A stretch of 48,865 nucleotides of DNA from CABQCM01 sp965145485 (GTDB lineage Bacteria; Bacillota; Clostridia; Oscillospirales; Acutalibacteraceae), in NCBI GenBank assembly GCA_965145485.1, contig CBCTCU010000019.1, positions 1-48,865 on the forward strand, given 5' to 3'. Shown here in pieces: positions 43,694 to 48,865 of this stretch. Positions within the stretch are counted from its first letter, which is position 1. Each line of letters begins with the position of its first letter. Below the pieces are notes generated by a model that saw only the letters and a program-made list of their open reading frames with translations, did no database searches and had not been told where the DNA came from. The position numbers were made by a program, and so were the translations under genes.

Positions 43694-43740
43694 AATCCAA
43701 CAATGCCCCGATATAATAATCATCGGGGCATTGTTGGATT
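43694..43740 (-). terminator. Long hairpin ending the ABC-transporter operon
   Basis: A perfect 19-bp stem: AATCCAACAATGCCCCGAT (43694-43712) with its complement at 43722-43740, and a 9-base loop. It starts three bases after the stop codon of the last gene. It lacks a good T tract, so it may also protect the mRNA end. Confidence 0.8.
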
Positions 43741-43743
43741 GGG

Positions 43744-44388
43744 TTATGACGCCGATTTACTGACAGTATACCATATGCCGGTTTCGGCGTTGGCAAAATA
43801 TCTTTGATTGGCCGTAATCTGCTGTTCGCTGGCCGGCACAAAGGCGTCGATTTTCCAGCTATCGTCGCTTTGGCGAATCATGCGCAGGTAGTGATAAGCC
43901 TGTTGTCCGTCCACATCAACCAGGCAAAAAGTGTAGATGATATTGTCCTCATTTGCCTCGTCGGGTTCGGGAAGATATCCCCTGGCAGCGTATTTGGCCG
44001 TAATTTGGTCGCCGATTTGAAAGCGAACCTGCTGTGCCGATGCATAGGCGAGAGAAGGCTGCGACTCAAAATCAAAATCGGCGGTTTGCAGCGAAGCAAT
44101 CTGGTTTTGAAGCTCATCCTCGTCACGGATTCCGGTGAGATATTCCCCTTGGTATTGAAGGTATTGCTCGGCTGTAATTTCATAGCGAACGCGCATCGTT
44201 ACCCGATAAGCCGAAAAGAGGAACGCGCTGGCCAGCACGAACACAACCGCTACCGTAATGAATACTTTCCAATGAAACCGCTTGGGCTCTCCCGGCTGTT
44301 TGATCCACATCTTTTTGAGATTAAAGCAGATGAGAGGCACGATAATCATCAGCCAGAACACAAGATAAACAATCAGTGTTGTTTTCAT
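43744..44388 (-). CDS. Uncharacterised two-helix membrane protein
   Basis: 214 residues, ATG 44388 after AAAGGAGG. Two N-terminal membrane helices (about 4-22 and 43-63) are followed by an outer domain of mixed alpha/beta that may be NTF2-like (DSWKIDAFVPASEQQ, ANQRYFANAETGIWY). I do not know the family. It follows the ABC ATPase gene by 14 bases in the same direction, so it belongs to that operon; a link with transport or envelope sensing is only suggested by position. Confidence 0.7.
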   Translation of the reverse strand: MKTTLIVYLVFWLMIIVPLICFNLKKMWIKQPGEPKRFHWKVFITVAVVFVLASAFLFSAYRVTMRVRYEITAEQYLQYQGEYLTGIRDEDELQNQIASLQTADFDFESQPSLAYASAQQVRFQIGDQITAKYAARGYLPEPDEANEDNIIYTFCLVDVDGQQAYHYLRMIRQSDDSWKIDAFVPASEQQITANQRYFANAETGIWYTVSKSAS

Positions 44389-44402
44389 GTTGCGCGCCTC
44401 CT

Positions 44403-45125
44403 TTAGAGTACTTTGCTCAAAAATTCCCTGGTACGGGGGTTTTGTGGATGGTCGAACAGGCGCTCCGGAGGGCCCTCTTCATAAATAATCCCCTGATCCA
44501 TATACAGCACGCGGCTGCTGACCTCGCGCGCAAAGCCCATTTCATGGGTTACGATGACCATGGTCATGCCGTCCTTGGCCAGTTGCTTGATGACCTCTAG
44601 CACTTCGCCCACCATTTCGGGGTCGAGCGCGCTGGTCGGCTCGTCAAAAAGCATGATTTCCGGATTCATAGCCAAAGCGCGCGCAATGGCGACACGCTGC
44701 TTTTGCCCTCCCGACAAGCGGCTGGGATAGGTGTCAATTTTATCGGCCAGCCCGACCCGCTCGAGCAGGGAGCGGGCGGTTGCAACGGCCTCTTCCTCGC
44801 TTTTTTTGAGGACTTTGATCGGCCCCAGGGTGATGTTTTTTAGCACCGTCATGTTGGGGAAAAGGTTAAACTGCTGAAAAACCATGCCCATTTTTGTGCG
44901 CAGCGAGTCGATGTTTTTGAGGTTTTCCATCGCGGGAATGCCGTCTATGGTGATCTCGCCCTTGGTTGGTATTTCCAAAAGGTTTAAGCAGCGTAAAAAA
45001 GTGCTTTTCCCCGATCCGCTCGGCCCGATGACGCAAACCACTTCACCTTTGTCAATCTCGTTGGTGACCCCTTTGAGCACTTCCAGCTCGCCAAAGTATT
45101 TATGCAGGTTTTCTACCTTAATCAC
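44403..45125 (-). CDS. Polar amino-acid ABC transporter, ATP-binding protein
   Basis: 240 residues. GTG 45125 is preferred (MIKVENLHKYFG) because AAAGGAGG lies about 10 bases upstream; it overlaps the end of the permease gene. Walker A GPSGSGKST, Q-loop VFQQFNLFPN, signature LSGGQKQRVAIARAL, Walker B IMLFDEPTSALDP and the H-loop VTHEMGFA are all present. It belongs to the GlnQ/ArtP group of importers and powers the permease encoded just upstream. Confidence 0.96.
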   Translation of the reverse strand: MIKVENLHKYFGELEVLKGVTNEIDKGEVVCVIGPSGSGKSTFLRCLNLLEIPTKGEITIDGIPAMENLKNIDSLRTKMGMVFQQFNLFPNMTVLKNITLGPIKVLKKSEEEAVATARSLLERVGLADKIDTYPSRLSGGQKQRVAIARALAMNPEIMLFDEPTSALDPEMVGEVLEVIKQLAKDGMTMVIVTHEMGFAREVSSRVLYMDQGIIYEEGPPERLFDHPQNPRTREFLSKVL

Positions 45126-45831
45126 TCTGATGCAGCCTCCTTTCAAACCGGCCCAGGCCAGCCGAGAGGGTAGTTGTCATGATAAAATAGATATAGGCCA
45201 CAATCAAAGGCGCTACGATACCGTTGTATGTAATGCTGATGATTTTATCCGCGCTTTTATTCAAATCCATAATGCCAATATAACCGGATACCGAGGTCTC
45301 TTTAAGCAGGATGACGAACTCATTGCCCAGCGCGGGCAACACATTTTTGATTGCCTGCGGTATAATGACATACGTCATGGTTTTGGCATAACTCAAACCC
45401 AGGGAACGGCCCGCCTCCATTTGACCACGATCCACAGCCTGAATACCGCTGCGAATGATTTCGGCCACATAGGCGCCGCTGTTGAGTCCGAACGCTACCG
45501 AAGCGATCAGCCAGGGCTGGAGGCCGCTTTTGGCCAAAATGATAAAATAGATGATAAACAGCTGCACCACCACAGGGGTTCCACGAATGACGGAGATATA
45601 AGTGTTGGCGATAACGGATAACGCGCCCTTGTTGCGCAGTTTAAAAATAGCCAGCAGGAGTCCCACCGTCAGGCCGATGACTACCGCCAGCAGGGTTATT
45701 TGGAGCGACATGCACAGGCCGTTTAAATAGTAGGTATAATGATTGTCTTTGATTACGGCTAGATAAATGCTGTCGGCAAAGGTTTTGATAATGGTATAGA
45801 AAAAGCCTGCAATACTATCGAGAATTCCCAA
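45118..45831 (-). CDS. Polar amino-acid ABC transporter permease
   Basis: 237 residues from TTG 45831 (AAAGGGTG upstream); a TTG at 45855 is less likely. About five membrane helices. The HisM/GlnP-type EAA loop is present as EAGRSLGLSYAKTMTYVIIPQAIK, and SVIRGTPVVVQLFIIYF is typical. It forms the membrane channel, presumably as a homodimer, because only one permease gene is present. It overlaps the ATPase gene by eight bases. Confidence 0.95.
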   Translation of the reverse strand: MGILDSIAGFFYTIIKTFADSIYLAVIKDNHYTYYLNGLCMSLQITLLAVVIGLTVGLLLAIFKLRNKGALSVIANTYISVIRGTPVVVQLFIIYFIILAKSGLQPWLIASVAFGLNSGAYVAEIIRSGIQAVDRGQMEAGRSLGLSYAKTMTYVIIPQAIKNVLPALGNEFVILLKETSVSGYIGIMDLNKSADKIISITYNGIVAPLIVAYIYFIMTTTLSAGLGRFERRLHQSD

Positions 45832-45858
45832 ACCATCTTCACCCTTTCCTAACAAAAT

Positions 45859-45890
45859 TTGAGCCGGCCGTCAGAAAACAGCCGGCTCAA
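45859..45890 (-). promoter_or_regulatory. Intercistronic hairpin between binding protein and permease
   Basis: TTGAGCCGGC (45859-45868) and GCCGGCTCAA (45881-45890) form a 10-bp stem; on the minus strand AATTTTG follows. Such hairpins commonly lower downstream expression so that the binding protein is made in excess. Confidence 0.7.
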
Positions 45891-45906
45891 TGAAGCTATA
45901 AGGGTA

Positions 45907-46698
45907 TTATTCAGCGTATTTTTTTACGATATCATCCAGCGTGCCGTCGTTTAAAATAACCTGAAGAGCATCGTTGATCTTGTCGAGCAACTGGGTATTG
46001 CCATTGTTTACCGCGATGACATATTCTTCCTCGGGGAACTGATCGTTGATCAGCGTCACATCTTTGCCATATTGCTCCTTGATTACCTCGGCCGGATTTT
46101 TATCCACGATGACAGCGTCGAGATTTCCGTTCATCATGTCTTGTGTGGCCAGCATGGGGCTGCCGTATCCCTTTGCCTCGGCGCCGGTAATATTCTGCGC
46201 GGTAGTTTCACCCGTAGTACCCGACTGAGCGCCGATTTTTTTGCCCTTAAGGTCATCGGCCGTGGCAATGCTGCTTCCAGCCGGCACCAGGATGCTCTGG
46301 CTGGCCTTATAATAGGAATCGGAAAAATCCATGCTTTCCTCTCGTTTGGGATCAGCCGAAAAACCCGCTGCAATGCAGTCGATCTGACCGGTGCTCAAAG
46401 CGGTAGGCAGGGCGTCGAAATCCATGTCCATGATGACAAGTTCCATGTCGAGCTGCTGCGCAATGGCTTTCATAATGTCCATATCGATGCCGACCACGTT
46501 GCCGTTTTCCTGAAATTCAAAGGGAGGAAATTCGGAATTTGTGCCGACGGTCAATTGTTCTTTCTGCCCGCTGGAAGAGCTTCCTGCTCCCGAAGCAGCG
46601 GAAGCAGGGTCATTCTCTGTATTTTGGCAAGAAGAGAAACAGAGCATTGTCAGACACAGAGCGCAGAAAAGAGCGATGATTTTAAATAACTTTTTCAT
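45907..46698 (-). CDS. Amino-acid ABC transporter substrate-binding lipoprotein
   Basis: 263 residues from ATG 46698; GTG 46707 is the alternative and lies closer to AAGGAG. A lipoprotein signal (core FKIIALFCALCLTML, lipid cysteine C24 in FSSC) and a Ser/Ala-rich linker precede the SBP_bac_3 domain: TVGTNSEFPPFEF, GIDMDIMKAIA, IAAGFSADPKR and IGAQSGTTGE. The ligand is a polar amino acid, not further defined. First gene of the operon with its own promoter. Confidence 0.95.
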   Translation of the reverse strand: MKKLFKIIALFCALCLTMLCFSSCQNTENDPASAASGAGSSSSGQKEQLTVGTNSEFPPFEFQENGNVVGIDMDIMKAIAQQLDMELVIMDMDFDALPTALSTGQIDCIAAGFSADPKREESMDFSDSYYKASQSILVPAGSSIATADDLKGKKIGAQSGTTGETTAQNITGAEAKGYGSPMLATQDMMNGNLDAVIVDKNPAEVIKEQYGKDVTLINDQFPEEEYVIAVNNGNTQLLDKINDALQVILNDGTLDDIVKKYAE

Positions 46699-46733
46699 GC
46701 TTTTCACATACTCCTTACGATCAATTTAAAGAT

Positions 46734-46762
46734 ATCATAATACAATTATTTATAAAAATCAA
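46734..46762 (-). promoter_or_regulatory. Promoter of the amino-acid ABC operon
   Basis: TTGATT (46762-46757) and TATGAT (46739-46734) on the minus strand, 17 bases apart. Confidence 0.8.
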
Positions 46763-46782
46763 GAGTGAAATGCAAGTTGTTG

Positions 46783-46795
46783 CACATAAAATGTG
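46783..46795. promoter_or_regulatory. Small palindrome upstream of the ABC-operon promoter
   Basis: CACAT-AAA-ATGTG is a perfect palindrome about 20 bases upstream of the -35 box. It could be an activator site, but it is short and could be chance in this AT-rich stretch. Confidence 0.3.
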
Positions 46796-46879
46796 ATTTT
46801 ATACATTATGGACGAAATCAAGCACGGTGATACGCCTTTGCCAGTGATAACAAAACTATAAAGCCTATTTTGCAGTGAA

Positions 46880-47338
46880 TCAGAAGACGGATACGGTATC
46901 GGCTGAATTTTGGGGTGTCTGATACAGCGCCGCCATGAGCGCATAGTTTTTCTCGTCCTGTTTTCGGATCGCTTCTGCAAAAATCCGGCGATGCTTTGTA
47001 TCTCGAAATTCCATAAGGCATCTCTCGCTTTCTTTTAAATACTGTGCCAGCCGTCTCCGGAACGGCGGGTACTGGATGGACGACATGGTTCCCGTAAGGA
47101 TTTCTCTCGGTGTGGCTGCACCGGCTTTGATCCGCTCTTTCAAACAAGCGCAGTGCTTTAGTTTGCATCCGATGTCTTTTCCTTTGCCAGTATGGTAAGG
47201 GCAGTAAGCGCAGTCGCAGTCTTCTTCTGTGTACTCGTATTGACTGACCAGAATTACGCCGTGACCTCTTGGAGTAAAATGAGGGATTTGCTGCATGAGC
47301 ATTTCTATCTCACGCATGGAAACGGTGGTCATAAACAT
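46880..47338 (-). CDS. Cys-rich accessory protein of an integrative element, probably truncated
   Basis: 152 residues, start ATG 47338 after AAAGGAATC. The N-terminal part (MREIEMLMQQIPHFTPRGHG) and the cysteine cluster (CDCAYC, CKLKHCACLKERI) resemble small proteins carried by integrative elements of gut Firmicutes; the six cysteines may bind zinc. After FRDTKHRRIFAEAIRKQDEK the protein seems to change to an unrelated tail (QTPQNSADTVSVF), which suggests that its end was lost at the element boundary. Function unknown. The element's recombinase remnant lies to the right. Confidence 0.55.
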   Translation of the reverse strand: MFMTTVSMREIEMLMQQIPHFTPRGHGVILVSQYEYTEEDCDCAYCPYHTGKGKDIGCKLKHCACLKERIKAGAATPREILTGTMSSIQYPPFRRRLAQYLKESERCLMEFRDTKHRRIFAEAIRKQDEKNYALMAALYQTPQNSADTVSVF

Positions 47339-47369
47339 GGCTTTGATTCCTTTCGTCATAAATGAAAAA

Positions 47370-47443
47370 AGAGCCAACCGTCTTTTCAAACGATTGGCTC
47401 TGCGGCAGCAAAAAAGGCAGATGGATTTTTTCGTCCTTCTGCC
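47370..47443. repeat. Two tandem hairpins
   Basis: AGAGCCAA/TTGGCTCT (47370-47377 with 47394-47401) is followed by GGCAGA/TCTGCC (47416-47421 with 47438-47443). The first can serve as a terminator on either strand. They lie between the Cys-rich gene and the recombinase remnant. Confidence 0.55.
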
Positions 47444-47512
47444 TGTTTCGCTTTTCTATTCGGTTCTGTCGGTTCAAGTCCCTACAGAGTAGGTTTTTTT
47501 GCCTTTGGCATC

Positions 47513-48259
47513 TATGAGTGATATAAGCAATTATATTTATTCAGCGGTTTTCTTCGCTGTGCCGACTGCGGGCGGGCCATGTCCCGGATTGCCAGCAAGG
47601 ACTTGTATGTGTACTATCAATGCGGGACTTACAAAAGCCTGTCAAAAAAGGCTTGCACCATGCACTCGATAAAAAGTACCAAGCTGGAGGCGGCTACTCT
47701 GTACGCTATCCAGCAGCAGGTACACCTTGCGGTCAACTATTCCGCTATTATTGCCCAAATCAACGCGGCACCGCAGAAAAAAAGCCAGTCTGTGCGGCTG
47801 AATGAGCAGATCAACGCAAAAGAAAAAGAGCTTGCCAGAATTATGCGGTACAAGCAAGCTCTTTATCAGGACTGGAAAGACGGGAACATTACTCATAACG
47901 ATTACCGGCACATGGGCGCGGACTATGAACAACAAATCGAAACGGCTATGGCGGTAATCGACAGCTTGAAAGCGGAGCGGGATAAACTGGAAAACGGGAT
48001 TGACGAGGAAAATCCATTTTTGACCGCTTTCAAAAAGTACGAGAACATCGACAAGCTGACAAGGGAAATTCTCATTGAACTGGTTGATTATATCAAGGTG
48101 TATGAAGGCGGTGACATCAGTATCAAGTTTAAGTTTGCCGACGAACTGCGCCGTATCATGGAATATGTGGAAATCAACCGCGACTTGCAGCAGGCGGGAT
48201 AATTCCCGCTTGTTGCTCCCACTATCGTTTGACGGTTTTCCTAATATGTATCACTCATA
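47513..48259. repeat. 11-bp inverted repeats flanking the recombinase remnant
   Basis: TATGAGTGATA at 47513-47523 and its complement TATCACTCATA at 48249-48259 bracket the pseudogene. They may be ends of an excised or inserted segment. Confidence 0.45.
47522..48202 (+). pseudogene. C-terminal part of a large serine recombinase
   Basis: The frame is open from just after TGA 47519-47521 to 48202. It begins in the zinc-ribbon domain: LFSGFLRCADCGRAMSRI, with the second cysteine pair in YQCGTYKSLSKKACTMH. A coiled-coil region follows (about LNEQINAKEKELARIMRY to KAERDKLENGI) and the end is typical (LTREILIELVDYIKVYEGGDISIKF). The catalytic serine domain and the first half of the recombinase domain are missing, so it is inactive. 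Such enzymes integrate conjugative elements and phages. It lies 150 bp from tRNA-Leu(UAG). Confidence 0.85.
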
Positions 48260-48295
48260 TGAAAACACCTTGTAAAATACTGCCCTGAAAATGCG

Positions 48296-48318
48296 AAAAA
48301 GCCTTGAAAAATCAAGGC
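48296..48318 (-). terminator. Terminator of tRNA-Leu(UAG)
   Basis: GCCTTG (48301-48306) pairs with CAAGGC (48313-48318); on the minus strand five T follow. It lies 33 bases after the tRNA end. Confidence 0.8.
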
Positions 48319-48351
48319 CTTTTCGAGGGCATCTATATTGCTACCCTTTTA

Positions 48352-48435
48352 TGGTGCGGGCAACAGGACTTGAACCTGCACGAAATACTTCATTGGTTCC
48401 TAAAACCAACGTGTCTGCCATTCCACCATGCCCGC
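48352..48435 (-). tRNA. tRNA-Leu (anticodon UAG)
   Basis: 84 bases with encoded CCA. Acceptor GCGGGCA with TGCCCGC; anticodon stem-loop TTGGT-TTTAGGA-ACCAA with TAG, reading CUA; a class II variable arm (TGAAGTATTTCG) and T arm GGTTCAAGTCC. Confidence 0.96.
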
Positions 48436-48455
48436 AAACAGTATATAATATATTT

Positions 48456-48484
48456 ATTTTATCATAAGAGGTTACCGTTTGCAA
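48456..48484 (-). promoter_or_regulatory. Promoter of tRNA-Leu(UAG)
   Basis: TTGCAA (48484-48479) and TAAAAT (48461-48456) on the minus strand, 17 bases apart, 20 bases before the tRNA 5' end. Confidence 0.75.
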
Positions 48485-48496
48485 GCTTCAAATGAA

Positions 48497-48817
48497 TTAA
48501 CTTTCGAAGTCTTCAATAAATTGTTCCAGTTCGGCCAGGGTATCCAGTCTCATCCCGGCCGAAATTTTCGCGCGGTCGTATGGGGGCAACGAACCAAGAG
48601 AAACATCGAGCACCATCATGGGCTCTGTTTCCTCATTGCGGCATACAATGACCTGGTCGTCCTGTGCGCGCACCATAAAATAAGCGGTCGTATCGGGTAT
48701 GCTTTGAGGTTGGATGTCGGAGGAATCGGGCTGTGTGAGGAAGGAACCGCACAACACGAGAACGGACAGGAAAGAGATGCCCAAAAAGGACCAAAGAAAA
48801 ATTGGATTTTTTTTCAT
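48497..48817 (-). CDS. Small membrane-anchored protein, BofC-C-terminal-like
   Basis: 106 residues from ATG 48817 (AAAGGAATGG upstream); ATG 48829 is too close to that site. One N-terminal membrane helix (about 6-25), a short linker, then a compact domain of about 60 residues: YFMVRAQDDQVIVCRN, then PPYDRAKISAGMRL and LEQFIEDFES. The pattern resembles a common clostridial family related to the BofC C-terminal domain, which in Bacillus restrains SpoIVB. The role here is unknown. The upstream region is cut by the window end. Confidence 0.65.
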   Translation of the reverse strand: MKKNPIFLWSFLGISFLSVLVLCGSFLTQPDSSDIQPQSIPDTTAYFMVRAQDDQVIVCRNEETEPMMVLDVSLGSLPPYDRAKISAGMRLDTLAELEQFIEDFES

Positions 48818-48865
48818 ATATATGACCATTCCTTTCCGCTGCGCTCCAAGGCACCAAAGAGGATG

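Overview
The window looks like a chromosomal segment of a moderately GC-rich, Gram-positive anaerobe of the class Clostridia, probably a gut Oscillospirales/Eubacteriales relative. Supporting signs are a SAM-I riboswitch before metK, a tepA-ftsK pair, cdaA-cdaR, clostridial-type PG-binding/SpoIID-fold proteins, dockerin modules, class C sortases, a DUF3343-cysteine desulfurase pair, and sigma-A promoters with strong Shine-Dalgarno sites. The taxonomic assignment is inference.

Layout. 1-3.4 kb is rearranged: the 3' end of a dockerin gene, degenerate coding, a two-domain phosphotransferase/kinase gene joined in mid-gene to the back half of a class C sortase, then an intact class C sortase. 3.7-4.9 kb (minus) holds thioredoxin and a Crp/Fnr regulator. 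5.9-6.6 kb holds a DUF6873-like protein. 6.8-10.1 kb (minus) is a three-gene wall module: amidase, repeat-poor surface protein and SpoIID-fold/PG-binding protein. 10.2-11.6 kb is a textbook SAM riboswitch-metK unit. 11.8-13.8 kb is a secreted dockerin protein whose last 205 bp are almost identical to the first bases of the window. 14.4-15.9 kb encodes a GH32-like beta-propeller protein, and 16.4-17.9 kb (minus) a SpoVB/MurJ-type flippase. 18.3-20.4 kb is apbE (frameshifted), a NusG-II protein and a Gx-transporter-like protein, resembling part of a flavin-based extracellular electron transfer locus. 20.8-24.1 kb is tepA-ftsK. 24.4-30.2 kb is YgiQ radical SAM, a ComEC-like hydrolase, ispD, ispF, DUF3343 and cysteine desulfurase. 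30.3-32.6 kb is cdaA-cdaR.

32.6-33.6 kb has no intact gene but several hairpins and short repeats, and looks like decayed mobile DNA. Next come a membrane protein with a calcium-loop-like motif (33.9 kb), a GxGYxYP-family protein (34.8 kb), a family-4 uracil-DNA glycosylase (37 kb, minus) and PduL (38.1 kb). A fused P-loop ATPase-Mrr-like nuclease (38.8-40 kb, minus) is the best candidate for an undescribed defence protein. An alpha/beta hydrolase with an inserted EF-hand pair (40.3-41.4 kb, minus) and an AT-richer orphan (41.9-43 kb, minus) follow.

43.3-46.7 kb (minus) holds tRNA-Leu(CAA) and a polar amino-acid ABC transporter operon. 46.9-48.3 kb is the remnant of a mobile element (a Cys-rich accessory gene and the C-terminal part of a large serine recombinase). 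tRNA-Leu(UAG) and a small anchored protein end the window.

Spacers between genes are often 300-950 bp, unusually long for a bacterium, and mostly without visible features. Start sites were chosen by Shine-Dalgarno position; several genes use TTG or GTG.
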